64,000 nt of DNA from positions 1 to 64,000 of the forward strand of contig JAJECT010000035.1 in NCBI GenBank assembly GCA_022821845.1, written 5' to 3'. Origin of the DNA: Rhodothermales bacterium (GTDB taxonomy: Bacteria; Bacteroidota; Rhodothermia; Rhodothermales; VXPQ01). Below are positions 1 through 11,122 of the stretch, in pieces (positions within the stretch are counted from its first letter, which is position 1; each line of letters opens with the position of its first letter). The notes under the pieces are model-generated. The model was not told where the DNA came from. It saw only the letters and a list, made by a program, of their open reading frames with translations, and searched no databases. A program made the translations under genes and the position numbers.

Positions 1-1
1 G

Positions 2-232
2 CTCGACGAATGCTTCCGGATCAAGGGCCGCACGACGTGGTACCAGAAGCCCGCAGAGATTCAGCGCGACCTTGACGAGTACCTTGCGTACTACAACCTC
101 AAGCGCAGCCATCAGGGCTACCGCCTCAAGGGCCGTACGCCCGCGCAGGCGCTACGAGAAGCCCTCGGAAGAAAAACGCTGCCGCCCATCGTCCCCGACA
201 CCGAAAACCAAACCCAAAAACAAGCCGCATGA
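2..232 (+). CDS. IS481-like transposase, C-terminal fragment (5' end outside window)
   Basis: The frame is open from base 2 to a TGA at 230-232, giving 76 residues with no start in view. It contains the tail typical of DDE integrase-type transposases: a WYQKPAEIQRDLDEYLAYYN stretch followed by KRSHQGY and GRTPAQAL. These resemble the end of IS481-family proteins, in which a YN-x-KR-x-HQGY-x-GRTP region lies after the catalytic glutamate. The catalytic residues lie upstream of the window, so activity cannot be judged. Terminal inverted repeats could not be identified with confidence. It is the only mobile-element gene seen here. Confidence 0.8.
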   Translation, partial: LDECFRIKGRTTWYQKPAEIQRDLDEYLAYYNLKRSHQGYRLKGRTPAQALREALGRKTLPPIVPDTENQTQKQAA

Positions 233-969
233 CCCACGAAAGGGAGACCCCGTCGTCAAGTAAATACTAAACTTGTACAGTCTGTCCAAGCTCCGAGGCG
301 AAGCAAGAGTTTGCTTCCCCCGACAGCCCAGGTAACGACGAGAGAAAGCAAGGCCACGACAGTTCCGAGCGCGACCCACGAAAACAGCGTATTCACCACG
401 TCCATGTGTTTCGGAGTATCAAGGCGGGTGAGAGCGAGATTGCCAATTTCGCGTATCAAGGCGTGATGTGCAAGAAAATCTCGTTTTCACGACTCTTCAT
501 AATAGATACTGGTCCAGATCAGGGCAGTTCCCACCATATCCGCCCGATTTGCATTTATTGCCGCCACACTTGCGCCCAGGGTACGCAGGCCGCCACGAGA
601 GCCGTGCGGATTTCCGCCGAAGCATTGGCCCTCTTGCGCCCCTGTTGGCCGATCCCGAAGCAGCACAGCGCCAGGCACTTTTTCATCGCCGCATCAAAGA
701 TGTAGAGAAGCCTCCCCCCCCATTCACCGCATTTTATGCGGAGATTATACTGACCATCCCACCGAGAGCCAAAATTTCCCGGGTGAACGGACCTGAAAAA
801 CCCCTCCCCTTCACCCATTTTTGCCTATTCGCCGCATTTTTTACGTAGAAAAATCGATGTCGGATTTATTCACCGCATTTTCTGCGTAGATTAGGTAGGG
901 CTATCCTGATCACGCCCTATCCATCCCCGTCGTTTCGCCACACCCCTATCCGCCCCGTCACCCCCCCCC
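233..969. other. Gene-free stretch between the transposase tail and rpoN
   Basis: There is no convincing gene in these 737 bases; the small open frames have no recognisable motifs. A perfect 7-bp hairpin (GAAGCAA, loop GAGT, TTGCTTC) lies at 300-317, without a following T-run. From about 690 the sequence becomes C-rich and pyrimidine-rich and carries short imperfect repeats (separate entry). It probably contains the right end of the insertion sequence and the 3' flank of rpoN. Confidence 0.6.
723..892. repeat. Three imperfect copies of TTCACCGCATTTT-n-TGCGtAG
   Basis: Copies lie at 723-746, 828-850 and 869-892. A weaker fourth match (TTCACCCATTTTTGCC) begins at 810. Each copy is a small inverted repeat: the first is a perfect CCGCAT-TTT-ATGCGG hairpin at 727-741, and the others keep CGCA opposite TGCG or TACG. 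Spacing is irregular (about 105 and 41 bases), so this is not a CRISPR array. The function is unknown. Confidence 0.5.
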
Positions 970-2439
970 TCAAACCGCCACAATCTCCTTTCTCAGGCGG
1001 GCAGCGGGGATGCCGAGTTGTTCGCGGTATTTTGTTACGGTCCGCCGCGCAATACGAAATCCTCGCTCCGTCAGGGACCCCACCAGGCGTTGATCAGACA
1101 GGGGTTTCGCCTTGTTCTCCCCATGGATGATCCCTTCAAGAATCGCCTTGATTTCCTTGTTGGACACATCCTCTCCGGCGGCGCTCCGAATCCCCTCGGA
1201 AAAGAAATATTTCAACTCGTACACCCCGAACCGGGTCTGCACGTATTTTCCGTTGACCACCCGGCTGATGGTCGATATATCCATTTCGACGATCTCCGCC
1301 ACGTCGTTCAGGATCATGGGTTTCAGGCGCCCTTCCCCATACCGGAAGAAATCCTCCTGCAAGCGGATGACGGCGTGCATCACCAGCGTCATCGTGTGGC
1401 GGCGCTGGCTGATGGACTGAATGAACCACTTCGCCGATTCGAACTTGTTCTTGAGAAACTTGCGCGTGTCGGCGTCTATGGAAGATGCGCCGGGCCGTCC
1501 CGGCTTGCGAAGCGTCATGCTCTCAAGCATCTGCCGGTACGGCCGCGAAATGTGCAGCGACGGCGCATTGCGTCCGTTGAGCGTCACAATGAACTCGTCG
1601 TCGATGCATTCCACGGTGAAATCCGGCGTAATGTAATTCTGCCGGGGCGTGAACTGGCCTTCGCCGGGTTTCGGGTCGAGCCGGGAGCGAATCAGGTCGA
1701 ACGCCTCCCGAAGTTCCTCGCTGCCAATGCGCAACTTTTTCTGGATCGCGTCGAAATGCTTCATGGTGAACGCCTTGTACGTCTCCGAAAGCATGCGAAT
1801 CGCCACGTCGCGGCCCTCGGTGGCGGGCGGCATGGCGCGCAGCTGCGCCAGCAGGCATTCCTGAAGATCGCGCGCGGCGATTCCTGTCGGATCCAGGCGC
1901 TGAATGCGCGCCAGCGTCGCCTCGATTTCCGAAAGGGCGGGCGCGAACCCTGTGTTGAAGGAAATATCGTCCACAATGGATTCGAGGGGACGGCGCAGGT
2001 ATCCGTCCTCGTCGATGGAGCCGATAATCTGCTCGGCAATGACTTCCTCCTGTTCCGTGAGGTCCTGCAACGCCAGTTGGTCCCGCAGGTGCTCGGTTAG
2101 CGTCCCGGCGGCGGCAATGGGCGTTTCCCGGTCCTCGTCCCGGCTGTAATCGACGCGGGCCTTGTAGCCGTACAGGTCCTCGGTGTTGTCGAGCAGTTCG
2201 CCCCAGTCGTATTCCTCGTCCGGGTCCAGTTCGGTTTCCGGGTCGGCGGACTCCTCTGCCATGTCTTCGAGGCGGGCGGACTCCTCGTCGGGCGCGTCTT
2301 CCAGCAAGGGATTTTCTTCCAGTTCCGCCTCAATGCGCTGTTCGAGCGCAAGCGTAGGCAATTGCAGCAACTGGATATACTGTATCTGCTGAGGAGACAG
2401 TTTCTGCTGGAGCCGCTGTGTTTGCTGGAGATTCAGCAT
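970..2439 (-). CDS. rpoN: RNA polymerase sigma-54 factor
   Basis: This is the alternative sigma factor that recognises -24/-12 promoters and needs AAA+ activators to open DNA. The 489 residues begin with the glutamine/leucine-rich region I (LQQTQRLQQKLSPQQIQYIQ), which contacts activators. An acidic region II follows (about residues 49-95), then the core-binding and helix-turn-helix regions. The RpoN box ARRTVTKYRE sits at 464-473 near the C-terminus. The start at 2439 (MLNLQQ) was chosen because it places region I at the N-terminus as in the family; an in-frame ATG at 2520 would add 27 unrelated residues. No enhancer-binding activator gene is seen in the window. It is divergent from ruvB. 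Confidence 0.95.
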   Translation of the reverse strand: MLNLQQTQRLQQKLSPQQIQYIQLLQLPTLALEQRIEAELEENPLLEDAPDEESARLEDMAEESADPETELDPDEEYDWGELLDNTEDLYGYKARVDYSRDEDRETPIAAAGTLTEHLRDQLALQDLTEQEEVIAEQIIGSIDEDGYLRRPLESIVDDISFNTGFAPALSEIEATLARIQRLDPTGIAARDLQECLLAQLRAMPPATEGRDVAIRMLSETYKAFTMKHFDAIQKKLRIGSEELREAFDLIRSRLDPKPGEGQFTPRQNYITPDFTVECIDDEFIVTLNGRNAPSLHISRPYRQMLESMTLRKPGRPGASSIDADTRKFLKNKFESAKWFIQSISQRRHTMTLVMHAVIRLQEDFFRYGEGRLKPMILNDVAEIVEMDISTISRVVNGKYVQTRFGVYELKYFFSEGIRSAAGEDVSNKEIKAILEGIIHGENKAKPLSDQRLVGSLTERGFRIARRTVTKYREQLGIPAARLRKEIVAV

Positions 2440-2781
2440 GATCGGACGTACGACGTATAAAAAGCCTGGAATCTGTTTTCTGGAGGGAAGAACCCGTTGC
2501 CTGTCTGTCCTTCCCGGCAATATAGGCTATCCTCAAATATAGTGCCAATTTTTTGCGCACGGGTTCGATGTGGAAGGAACGGCCCTGGACGAAGCGTTTC
2601 TGGCGCCGGCGAGGGCATTTCTGGCGGCGGCGACGCCAAAAGCATTCGAACCACCCGGGCTTTATGCGTAATCCCCGCCGCCCGCCTTCCCAGCCCATAT
2701 TTTTTCCAGAGCCAGACACACCTGACATCCCTAAACCGTATCTTTCCGGTACGATCCGCGACCGGCGCCTTATCTTCAGCA
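2440..2781. other. Divergent intergenic region rpoN/ruvB
   Basis: This 342-base spacer separates two outward-facing genes and should hold both promoters. The ruvB frame is open upstream to 2497, but the extra residues (Gly/Arg-rich) do not resemble RuvB. No RNA structure or known operator was recognised. Confidence 0.5.
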
Positions 2782-3819
2782 ATGCGCATGAACAGTCCCG
2801 AACATCCCGAAAACCTTTCGCCGCATTCCCGGCATTCCGAAGAAGACATCGAGAAAGCGCTGCGACCCCGCAAGCTCGACGACTTCATCGGACAGGACAA
2901 AATCAAGGATAACCTGCGCGTGTTCATGACGGCGGCGCAGCGGCGCGGCGAAACGCTGGACCATGTGTTGCTTTCCGGGCCGCCGGGATTGGGCAAAACG
3001 ACGCTGGCGTACATCATTGCAGAAGAAATGGGGGCCAACATCCGCACCACCAGCGGGCCGGTGCTGGAAAAACCGGCGAACATCGCCGGCGTCCTGACGA
3101 ATCTGGAGGAGGGGGATATCCTTTTCGTGGACGAGATTCACCGGCTTAGCCCGGTGGTGGAGGAATACCTGTATTCCGCCATGGAGGATTACCGGATCGA
3201 CATCGTGATCGATTCGGGACCCAGCGCGCGAAGCGTTAAACTGGCCATTCCCTCGTTCACGCTGATCGGCGCCACCACCCGGAAAGGGCTGCTCACGGCC
3301 CCCCTGCGGGCGCGGTTCGGAATCGATTTCCGGTACGATTACTACACGGCGGCCCTGCTTCGCCGCATCGTGGCGCGCTCGGCAAGCATTCTGGGCATAG
3401 AAATTACGGACGAAGGCGCCCTGGAAATCGCCCGGCGCAGCCGGGGCACGCCGCGCATCGCCAACCGGCTGCTTCGGCGGGCAAGAGATTTCGCCGAAGT
3501 GGAAGGCGAGGGCGTCATCGACCAGCAAGCGGCGGACCGCTCCCTGAACGCCCTCGACGTAGACGAACATGGCCTGGACGACATGGACGCCCGCATCCTC
3601 ATGACCCTGATCGAAAAATTCGGGGGCGGCCCCACGGGGTTGAACAATCTTTCTGTGTCCGTCGGGGAAGACGCCGGCACCATCGAGGAAGTCTACGAGC
3701 CGTACCTCATTCAGGAAGCCTTCCTGGAGCGAACGCCCCGGGGGCGCATCGCCACGGAGCGCGCCTACAAACACCTGGGCGTGCAGCCGCCCGCCAAGGC
3801 GCAACCCCTGTTCGAATAA
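2782..3819 (+). CDS. ruvB: Holliday junction branch migration ATPase RuvB
   Basis: RuvB is the hexameric AAA+ motor that, with RuvA, drives branch migration of Holliday junctions in recombinational repair. The protein has 345 residues, the normal length. The Walker A motif GPPGLGKT is at 66-73 and the Walker B/DEIH motif at 117-120, after the N-terminal LDDFIGQ segment typical of RuvB. The C-terminal winged-helix domain contains [12 protein letters not shown] and ends with [13 protein letters not shown]. The start is ATG 2782, with ATG 2788 also possible. ruvA and ruvC are not in the window. Confidence 0.96.
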   Translation: MRMNSPEHPENLSPHSRHSEEDIEKALRPRKLDDFIGQDKIKDNLRVFMTAAQRRGETLDHVLLSGPPGLGKTTLAYIIAEEMGANIRTTSGPVLEKPANIAGVLTNLEEGDILFVDEIHRLSPVVEEYLYSAMEDYRIDIVIDSGPSARSVKLAIPSFTLIGATTRKGLLTAPLRARFGIDFRYDYYTAALLRRIVARSASILGIEITDEGALEIARRSRGTPRIANRLLRRARDFAEVEGEGVIDQQAADRSLNALDVDEHGLDDMDARILMTLIEKFGGGPTGLNNLSVSVGEDAGTIEEVYEPYLIQEAFLERTPRGRIATERAYKHLGVQPPAKAQPLFE

Positions 3820-3941
3820 AGCGTATCCCGAACGAATTTCCCGGCGGGCTTGTCTCGACAGCCCGATATGCCGTATCTTCGTACCGGTTCGCATACGAAC
3901 CTTCCATACTTTTTTCTTCTTTTCATTATCCGCGCCGCGAT

Positions 3942-4289
3942 ATGCCGTACATCGTTGCAGAACCGTGCATCAACTGCCGATACACCGATTGCGTTGAGGT
4001 GTGCCCTGTAGATTGCTTTTATCAGGGGCCAAATTTTCTTGTCATCCACCCGGAAGAATGCATCGACTGCAACGCGTGCGTGCCGGTATGCCCCACCGAA
4101 GCGATCTACGCCGACGACGAATTGCCCGAAGAATGGTCCCACTACCGGGAGTGGAACGAGCATCTCGCCAACGAATGGCGCGACCTCGGGTACAACATCA
4201 CCGAGAAAGAGGACTCGCTCCCGGACGCCGAGGCCTGGGAAAGCAAGGAAAAATCAGAGGAAGACATTCTCACCTGGGATGCGGGCTAA
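3942..4289 (+). CDS. fdxA: 7Fe ferredoxin ([3Fe-4S][4Fe-4S], FdxA type)
   Basis: This is a small cytoplasmic electron carrier of 115 residues. Cysteines fall at 9, 12, 17, 21, 25, 40, 43, 46 and 50, the same spacing as Azotobacter ferredoxin I shifted by one. By that alignment the 3Fe cluster would use C9, C17 and C50, and the 4Fe cluster C21, C40, C43 and C46. The C-terminal half ([21 protein letters not shown]) is the extension usual for this class. The partner enzyme is not evident from the neighbours (ruvB upstream, ahcY convergent downstream). Confidence 0.93.
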   Translation: MPYIVAEPCINCRYTDCVEVCPVDCFYQGPNFLVIHPEECIDCNACVPVCPTEAIYADDELPEEWSHYREWNEHLANEWRDLGYNITEKEDSLPDAEAWESKEKSEEDILTWDAG

Positions 4290-4346
4290 GGCGGTCGAAG
4301 CCGCCTCCGAAGCGCGGCCAGGGTCCGAGCCGGTCCGGCCTTTCCG

Positions 4347-5624
4347 CTACGTCCCGGCGGAATAGTCCGTGGCGTACGTCGCCTGCTCGTCCGTAAGGCG
4401 GTCTATCGAAATGCCCATCGTCTCCAGTTTGACGGCGGCGATCTCCTGATCCAGCGCCTTGGGCAAGTCGATAACCGTATTCTCCAGCGATTCCCCTCGC
4501 TCGCGCGCCTGCACCAGATTGAGGTGCGCATTGAACTGATTGGCGAAACTCATATCCATCACTTCGGAGGGATGGCCCTCGGCGGCGGCCAGATTGACCA
4601 GGCGCCCGTCCGCAAGCACGTAAATTTTTCTGCCGTCTTTCATCCGGTAGCCCCGGTTGTTCTCCCGCACCTGAAACGTGCCTTCGGACAAATCGGCCAG
4701 TTCCTCAAGGTTCAGTTCCACGTCGTAATGCCCGGTGTTGCACACCACTGCGCCTTCCTTCATGGCGGCGAAGTGGCGTCCGCGAATCACATCCTTCATG
4801 CCCGTAGCCGTCACGAACACATCCCCGACGGCGGCGGCCTCGTCCATCGTCATCACCCGGCACCCCTCCAGCGTGGCCTTGAGCGCGGCGGTGGGCTGCA
4901 CTTCCGTTACGATCACGTTGGCTCCCAGCCCTTTCGCCCGCATCGCCACGCCGCGACCGCAGTGGCCATACCCCGCCACGACGAAATTCTTGCCCGCCAC
5001 CAGGATCGACGAAGCGCGCAGAATGCCGTCCAGCGTACTTTGGCCGGTGCCGTATACATTGTCGAAATCCCACTTCGTTTCCACATCGTTGACGGCGTAT
5101 ACGGGGTACAGCAGTTTCCCGTCCGCCGCCATGGCGCGCAAGCGATGCAAGCCCGTCGTCGTCTCCTCGCTGCCCCCAATGATGTGCCCGGCCAGCTCGG
5201 GAAACGCGCTATGCACCCGGAAAATCAGGTCGGCGCCGTCGTCGAGGGTGAGATGAGGCGGCTTGCCCAGCGTGCGGTCGATGCTCCAGTAGAAATCTTC
5301 TACGCTTTGCCCGTACCACGCATAAATTTCGATGCCTGCTTTCGCCAGGGCGGCGGCGACTTCGTCGTTCGTGCTGAGCGGATTGCATCCCGACCAGGCC
5401 ACGTCCGCGCCGCAAGCGGCAAAGGTCTCGACCAGCACGGCGGTCTCCTTGGTTACGTGGAGACATCCGGAAATCCGGTAGCCCTTGAACGGCTTGCTTT
5501 TGGCGTACTGCTCGCGCAAACGCATCAGCACCGGCATGCGGCTTTCCGCCCATGCAATATCGCGGCGGCCGTTGTCGGCGAGGTCCAGGTCCAGGACTTT
5601 GTAGGCGTCTTTTTTAAAATCCAT
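4347..5624 (-). CDS. ahcY: S-adenosylhomocysteinase
   Basis: The enzyme hydrolyses S-adenosylhomocysteine to adenosine and homocysteine with bound NAD+, removing the inhibitor left by methyltransferases. The 425-residue form is short. It starts MDFKKDAYKVLDLDLAD, has the NAD-binding GYGHCGRGVAMRAKGLGA segment, and ends in SAGT rather than the KPxHYRY of the long bacterial/eukaryotic form. That matches archaeal/Thermotoga-like enzymes. The start at 5624 was preferred over an in-frame ATG at 5660, which would add 12 unlike residues. It lies downstream of metK and a peptidase on the same strand, so two S-adenosylmethionine-cycle enzymes bracket an unrelated gene. Confidence 0.95.
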   Translation of the reverse strand: MDFKKDAYKVLDLDLADNGRRDIAWAESRMPVLMRLREQYAKSKPFKGYRISGCLHVTKETAVLVETFAACGADVAWSGCNPLSTNDEVAAALAKAGIEIYAWYGQSVEDFYWSIDRTLGKPPHLTLDDGADLIFRVHSAFPELAGHIIGGSEETTTGLHRLRAMAADGKLLYPVYAVNDVETKWDFDNVYGTGQSTLDGILRASSILVAGKNFVVAGYGHCGRGVAMRAKGLGANVIVTEVQPTAALKATLEGCRVMTMDEAAAVGDVFVTATGMKDVIRGRHFAAMKEGAVVCNTGHYDVELNLEELADLSEGTFQVRENNRGYRMKDGRKIYVLADGRLVNLAAAEGHPSEVMDMSFANQFNAHLNLVQARERGESLENTVIDLPKALDQEIAAVKLETMGISIDRLTDEQATYATDYSAGT

Positions 5625-5744
5625 GTCTTGCGTCAAGGCAACGAATCGATAGGGAAACAAGCGGGGAAGAAAACGACCCGTAAGATACCCGCAGGGGCGC
5701 GGCTTGCTCCCCTCCCCGAAAAATTCAACAGAAACAAGGGCGCC

Positions 5745-8700
5745 TTAGCGAATAACCAGCATGCGTTCGAGCCGAATGCCTCGGGGCGTTTCGAGGCGCA
5801 GAATATAGACCCCGCTTGCCAGCCGTCCTGCGTCGTAATGCACCGTATGCGTTCCCGGCTCCTGCGTCTCGTCGCGCAGCACGGCCACCCGGCGCCCGGT
5901 TACGTCGTAGGCCGACAAGCGAACCGGAATGGCTTCGTCCCCCGGAATCGTGTAGGAAATGTGCGTCGCGCCGCGTACGGGGTCCGGGAAATTCGCATGC
6001 AGCGCCAGTTCGTAGGGCACCTCGACGGCATCGTCCGCGGACAGGGAGCGATACCCGATATTCCCGATGCGCCAGATGGTATCGGGGCCGAACGCCGCCG
6101 CGTGGGCAAGGTCTATCCGGAGCCGCACCGTTTTGCCCGCATACCCCGTGAGATCGAAAGAAACCGTGCCCGAGCCGTCCGAACCGCCCCCGAACACCGC
6201 TTCGCCTTGCATCGGATGGTCGAACGCGGGGGCGTACTTCCCGTCGTACCCCTCCAGGGGCGCAATCGCGCGCCAGGTAAAGCCGTCGTCCTCGGTGATT
6301 TTCGCGTTGCCGCCAAAGTTTTCGCCCAGCGCATAGGCGTGCGCAAACTCCAGCGCCGTGGATTCGCTATTCGACGGAATGGTCGTCGGCGCAAACACAA
6401 GGCTCGAAACGGCGCCGCCCGCCGCGCCCGAATCGGGTTTCCGGGCAAGCCACGCCCCCTCTGCGCGGCGCCATACCCCTGCGGGGGCTACGCTGGCGGG
6501 GACCGCCGCCGCATAGGCTTCGGATCGAACGTCGATCACGAAAGGATCGCCGTACGCCGTTTCGTTGCCGTCGAAATCCCGCACCTGTATCGTGTAGGAA
6601 ATCCGGTCTCCGGGAGAAAACGTCTGCGGAGGCGCCGCATAGCCTTCGTACGCGCTCGCATCCAGGCCCGACATGGCCCATCGCAGGCTGCCTGCGGAGA
6701 CGCCGCGCGCATCGGCGATTTCGTAGCGGGAGATCACCGATTCGATCCCTGTATTGTCGTACGCCCGGATCGACGAGGGAAGCAGCATATCCTTGCCCGC
6801 CACATACGCGATCCGCTGCGCAGGCAGCCCTTCTGCCCAGGGCGGATCGACGTCGCGGGGTTTTTCGGTCGCAAGCGAAACCTTGTCAAGATACCATCCG
6901 GCGAAATAGCGCGCTTGTCCTTCGTTGCCCGCGTCGGTTCCCGCCTCGAATCGCACCCGGACGTCGTCGGCAATCGGCAAGGAGACGATTTCGCGCCGCC
7001 AGCCGAAGCTGTAGCCTCCGAAACCGGGCTGGCCGGCCAGCGGATTGCCGCCGCGCCCGCCTATATTTCCGGCATACCCGCCTTCGGGCACAAGGACCTC
7101 CCAGGATGCGCCGCCGTCCAGCGACGCCTTGACATTGCCGCCGTCCCGAATATCCGCCCGGTCGTCGAACATGCCAGGCGCCACCTCGCTGCCCTGCTCG
7201 AAATCGTACCAGTGCCAGAAGATCAGGTAGGCCGACCGGGCCGTGGTCAAGCGGAACGGGGGCAGGTCGAGCGTAGCGTTGCCGGCCTCGGCGGGATAGG
7301 CCCCGCCGGGGGCCGTGGTCCACGCATAGTCGCCGGAATACGCCACCCGAAGGCCAAAGGCGGGCTGCTCGCGGCGCCACCCCTTCGCCGTCACCCCCGG
7401 ATGGTCCCGCTCGAAATCGAACGCGTACAATTCGCCTTCCAGCACGAGCAACACGGAGAAAAATCCCTCCTCGGGAAGCCGGGCTTCGTTGGCCGCCATG
7501 GACGCGTCGCGGGCCACAAGGCGGTATTCGACCACGTCGCCCCCCAGCACCGGCCCCGTCGGCTCTGGAAAACGACCGGAATAGCCCCCGTTCTCCTCCG
7601 TCAACCCGAACGCGCCCTGTTCGCGTACGCCGTCCACGCTCCGGCGAACATATTCGACCCATACGGAATCCACGCCAAAATCGTCGGTCGCCTCTGCGTA
7701 CAGCGCGGCGGGCCAGGCCGCGACGGGAATGCGCCCGCGCGCTTCGTGGGCAATGGAAGGAGCCGTCTTATCCTCCCCCGCATCGAACGAGAAGGTCGTA
7801 TTCGGGGCCAGCGCAGGCAGGCGGCGGCGACGTTCCTGCGTATCGTAAGCCTCTATATAATATTGCACCGTGGCCGGCTGATCGGGCACGGGCAAATCCC
7901 CCGCGAACAGCGCGCCGCCCCGATGGGACAGGCGAACAAAGCGCCACGAGGCCCCTGCTCCGGGCGAATAATGCACAAGCACGCGATCTACGGGGGCGGC
8001 AAGGCCCTTCGCTTCGACGCGCACCTCGACCGTCCCGCCTGTGTTTTCGACCCGCTCCAGCGGTTCATGGGCCAGCGCCGGGCCATACGCACCGGAATCG
8101 ATATAGCCGGCTTCGCCCAATTCCTGAACCAGCGCGCCCGCATGATCGCCGCCATAGATATCCTCGTCCGCCTGGATCAGCGCCTCGGCGGCGTCGCGGA
8201 AACCGGACTCCGAAGCAAGATAGGCGTGCGAAGCAAGGTGCAAACGGTCCAGGACGCCTCGCCCGACATGCGAGTATATCTTCATCATGGTGGTGGCCCA
8301 CAAGAGGCCCCACTGATATATCTCAGGGACAACCTGGCATCCTGCGGTTTCGTACGCCATGTCGTCGTCGTAATGCCCCGCATGATCCAGTGTTCGGCCA
8401 GACCAGCAGGGCGCATTGCCGTCCCAATTAAACAACCGCTTCCAGTCGTGCGCGGGAATGCGCGGGTCCTCCTCGGACAAAAAGCGGGAGTACGAAGCGG
8501 CCCAGTAATCGGCCCACCCCTCGTGCAGCGCCCGGCCTTCGAACGGACGGACCAGCCCGGGCGTCGCATGGTCCAGCAAGGCGTGCGCGTACTCGTGCCA
8601 CAGCACGTCGGCGTCTTCGGCGTCGTCTATGCCGCCCGTGCCGAACCGCAGGAGCCGACCCTGCGGAATGTAGGCGGAATTATCCCCGGCGAATGCTTGC

Positions 8701-10028
8701 GGATCAACATGGACCGGAAGATCGAGGACGGTATAGCCGACATCCAGCGACTGGGCGTAGCGGCGGCTTTTGTCGATATGATAATAGGCGTTGACAGCCT
8801 CGAACCGGTCGTCTGATCGCGTAAAATCAAAGGCGTTGGGATCAGCTATCGCCGGGACGGCGCGCGGGTCTCCCTGAATGCGGACGTATGGTCCTTCCAG
8901 CCGATATAATCCGTCGGGGCCCTGCGTAATGTCGCGCAGGGGCGCCCGCACCCTTTGCGCCGTCAGCGCCGCCGTGTCCGCATCGTCGCTATCCTGGTAC
9001 TCGCCTCCATAGGACGCGCCTGCGGAGGTGAGCGGGTCGGGATCGAACACCAGCCCCATGCCGTCCGCAACCTGGACGTCGCGCCCGGAAACCGGCGCGG
9101 AAAAATCGAACGCGCCGGGCGAGGGCGCATGGATCACCGGCGAAACGGCGGATGCCGCGGCGGGCGGAGGCGGCGCGCGTTCGGAGCCGGGCGAAGACAT
9201 CGACGCCTTGTGCGCGTGCAACGAGGTGTTGAATATGCGATGAATTTCGCCGGTTCGGGCGTCCACAAGCACATCCCACGAAACAGGCGCCCCGGAAGCA
9301 ACAGCCGGAACGCGCCAGACAAGACGGGGCGGATCCGATGCGTAAACAAGCAATTCCGGCTCGGAAACGGCGAGCGGGGGGGTGGCAGCGAGGCGGGCGA
9401 TATCCTGCGCGGCGGCGGACGAAAGCGCGGGGACGGGATCGAAACCGCGGACCTCTTCGAGATGGGGCTGATAGCTGCTCACGACCATGGTCGGCTGACC
9501 GCTTCGGTCGAGGCTCACCGCAAGGTCGGCCCGGTACACGGGTACGCCGGCAAGCGTCTGCCGGTAGCGAACGTGGCGAGCGTATCGTCCCTCCCGAACC
9601 TGCTCCACCCGGAGACGCTCCCCGGCATCGGTCACGCCATAGGCTTCGCCGTGCCGCACGAGATGCGCAAGGGCCGCCTGCGTTGTGGACAAGCCTTCTT
9701 CCACGCGATCCGCAATGCGGTACCGGGCGCGCAAAAACCCCGTCTCCAGATCGACGCGCCCGTCGGAAACCGGGCGGGTGCGCGGCGTCCACACCGTATC
9801 TTCGGCGGCGATCCGGCTCCGCGCCTGCGGCTTGAGTTGAAGCAGGGCATGGTCGTATACGGAGCGGCGGTCCTCTTCCCGGGCCTGCCGTCGCTGCGCC
9901 CATCCCGCCTGCGCTGCAAAACAACAAAAGGCGGCAAGGACCGCAACCTTGACAAAACCGCGCGCGCCAAAACAGGCTACGCGCCGGCGGGGGCTTTCAG
10001 CATATCGACGCAATCCGTTTCCTCCCAT
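5745..10028 (-). CDS. Secreted zinc metallopeptidase (M36/fungalysin-like) with T9SS C-terminal domain
   Basis: This is a large exported protease of 1427 residues. A hydrophobic signal segment ([20 protein letters not shown]) covers about 26-45. A fungalysin/thermolysin-type propeptide follows, with [17 protein letters not shown] at about 161-177. The zinc site HEYAH is at 478-482 and the third ligand is probably E503 in HEGWAD. The second half is made of beta-sandwich-like modules, and the last about 85 residues are a T9SS type A sorting domain ([20 protein letters not shown]), so the product is probably exported by T9SS and anchored or released at the surface. The start overlaps the end of metK by 52 bases; no better internal start was found. 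The substrate is unknown. Confidence 0.85.
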   Translation of the reverse strand: MGGNGLRRYAESPRRRVACFGARGFVKVAVLAAFCCFAAQAGWAQRRQAREEDRRSVYDHALLQLKPQARSRIAAEDTVWTPRTRPVSDGRVDLETGFLRARYRIADRVEEGLSTTQAALAHLVRHGEAYGVTDAGERLRVEQVREGRYARHVRYRQTLAGVPVYRADLAVSLDRSGQPTMVVSSYQPHLEEVRGFDPVPALSSAAAQDIARLAATPPLAVSEPELLVYASDPPRLVWRVPAVASGAPVSWDVLVDARTGEIHRIFNTSLHAHKASMSSPGSERAPPPPAAASAVSPVIHAPSPGAFDFSAPVSGRDVQVADGMGLVFDPDPLTSAGASYGGEYQDSDDADTAALTAQRVRAPLRDITQGPDGLYRLEGPYVRIQGDPRAVPAIADPNAFDFTRSDDRFEAVNAYYHIDKSRRYAQSLDVGYTVLDLPVHVDPQAFAGDNSAYIPQGRLLRFGTGGIDDAEDADVLWHEYAHALLDHATPGLVRPFEGRALHEGWADYWAASYSRFLSEEDPRIPAHDWKRLFNWDGNAPCWSGRTLDHAGHYDDDMAYETAGCQVVPEIYQWGLLWATTMMKIYSHVGRGVLDRLHLASHAYLASESGFRDAAEALIQADEDIYGGDHAGALVQELGEAGYIDSGAYGPALAHEPLERVENTGGTVEVRVEAKGLAAPVDRVLVHYSPGAGASWRFVRLSHRGGALFAGDLPVPDQPATVQYYIEAYDTQERRRRLPALAPNTTFSFDAGEDKTAPSIAHEARGRIPVAAWPAALYAEATDDFGVDSVWVEYVRRSVDGVREQGAFGLTEENGGYSGRFPEPTGPVLGGDVVEYRLVARDASMAANEARLPEEGFFSVLLVLEGELYAFDFERDHPGVTAKGWRREQPAFGLRVAYSGDYAWTTAPGGAYPAEAGNATLDLPPFRLTTARSAYLIFWHWYDFEQGSEVAPGMFDDRADIRDGGNVKASLDGGASWEVLVPEGGYAGNIGGRGGNPLAGQPGFGGYSFGWRREIVSLPIADDVRVRFEAGTDAGNEGQARYFAGWYLDKVSLATEKPRDVDPPWAEGLPAQRIAYVAGKDMLLPSSIRAYDNTGIESVISRYEIADARGVSAGSLRWAMSGLDASAYEGYAAPPQTFSPGDRISYTIQVRDFDGNETAYGDPFVIDVRSEAYAAAVPASVAPAGVWRRAEGAWLARKPDSGAAGGAVSSLVFAPTTIPSNSESTALEFAHAYALGENFGGNAKITEDDGFTWRAIAPLEGYDGKYAPAFDHPMQGEAVFGGGSDGSGTVSFDLTGYAGKTVRLRIDLAHAAAFGPDTIWRIGNIGYRSLSADDAVEVPYELALHANFPDPVRGATHISYTIPGDEAIPVRLSAYDVTGRRVAVLRDETQEPGTHTVHYDAGRLASGVYILRLETPRGIRLERMLVIR

Positions 10029-11122
10029 GCAAATCCGGAACGTCCAAAATGTCCGTACGCCGCCGTGCGGCGATACTGCGGCTTGCGCAAATCGAAGCGT
10101 TCTATGATCGCTTGCGGGCGCAAGTCGAACATCTCAAGTACGATCGCCGCCAGTTCCCGGTCCGCCAGCGCATGACCCGTGCCTTTCGTGTCTACGGCGA
10201 CAGAAACCGGCTGCTCGACGCCGATCGCATAGGATATTTGTACTTCCACCTCTTCCGCAAGATGGGCTTGCACAATGTTTTTCGCTATATGCCTGGCCGC
10301 ATAGGCGCCAGAGCGATCCACTTTGGAGGCGTCCTTTCCGCTGAACGCCCCGCCGCCGTGGGCGCCCTTGCCGCCATACGTATCTACGATAATCTTGCGG
10401 CCCGTAAGCCCCGCGTCGGCATGGGGGCCGCCCAGTACGAACCGGCCCGTAGGATTCACGTGCAAAATGCAGTCGTCGTCCAGCAGTTCGGCGTCGATCA
10501 CCCTCGGCAACAGGTGGGCGCGCATATCGGCTTCGATCCGGGCTTGCCCGACGTCTTCGCTGTGCTGCGTCGAAACGACCACCGTGTGAATGCGCCGCGG
10601 CGTACGCCGGTCGTCTTCGTACTCGATGGTCACCTGGCTCTTGGCGTCCGGCCGCAAATACGGCATGATGTCCTCTTCCTTGCGAATGCGCGCCAGTTCG
10701 CGAACCAGTTTGTGCGCATACGTGATCGGAAGCGGCATCAGGTTTTCCGATTCGCGGCAGGCATAACCGAACATGATGCCCTGATCGCCTGCGCCGCCCG
10801 TATCGACCCCCTGTCCGATATCCCCGCTCTGTTCGTGAATAGACGTGAGCACGGCGCACGATTCCGCGTCGAACCGCAGCGCGGGATCCATGTATCCGAT
10901 TTCCCGGATCGTTTCCCGAACGATTTTCTCGACGTCCACATAGGTTTTGGTCGTCATTTCTCCGGCCACGAGCGCCAGGCCCGTAGTAACGAGGGTCTCG
11001 ACCGCGACGCGGCTGTACGGATCGCCGGTTAGCGCAGCGTCCAGCACGGCGTCGGATATCTGGTCGGCCACTTTGTCGGGATGGCCTTCGGATACGGATT
11101 CAGAGGTAAAGAGATACGACAT
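9977..11122 (-). CDS. metK: S-adenosylmethionine synthase
   Basis: The enzyme makes S-adenosylmethionine from methionine and ATP. At 381 residues it is full length. It begins [17 protein letters not shown], with the ATP-binding HPDK at 14-17. It also contains [11 protein letters not shown], the [15 protein letters not shown] phosphate-binding loop and [11 protein letters not shown]. The start at 11122 is fixed by the conserved N-terminus; the frame is open 105 bases further upstream. Its last 52 bases overlap the start of the peptidase gene. The 283-base leader between it and acpP did not match any SAM riboswitch I recognise. Confidence 0.97.
   Translation of the reverse strand: MSYLFTSESVSEGHPDKVADQISDAVLDAALTGDPYSRVAVETLVTTGLALVAGEMTTKTYVDVEKIVRETIREIGYMDPALRFDAESCAVLTSIHEQSGDIGQGVDTGGAGDQGIMFGYACRESENLMPLPITYAHKLVRELARIRKEEDIMPYLRPDAKSQVTIEYEDDRRTPRRIHTVVVSTQHSEDVGQARIEADMRAHLLPRVIDAELLDDDCILHVNPTGRFVLGGPHADAGLTGRKIIVDTYGGKGAHGGGAFSGKDASKVDRSGAYAARHIAKNIVQAHLAEEVEVQISYAIGVEQPVSVAVDTKGTGHALADRELAAIVLEMFDLRPQAIIERFDLRKPQYRRTAAYGHFGRSGFAWEETDCVDMLKAPAGA

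Noticed and set aside
233..320. Terminal inverted repeat of the insertion sequence
   Set aside because: Several TGT/ACA-containing stretches are present, but without the left end of the element no repeat can be matched.
723..892. Possible CRISPR array
   Set aside because: Only three imperfect copies with spacing of about 105 and 41 bases, and no cas gene in the window.
4524..8816. A 1430-codon open frame on the plus strand
   Set aside because: It is antisense to ahcY and the metallopeptidase gene, both with clear motifs. High GC at third positions keeps the opposite frame open. The translation is Arg/His/Gly-rich with no domain.
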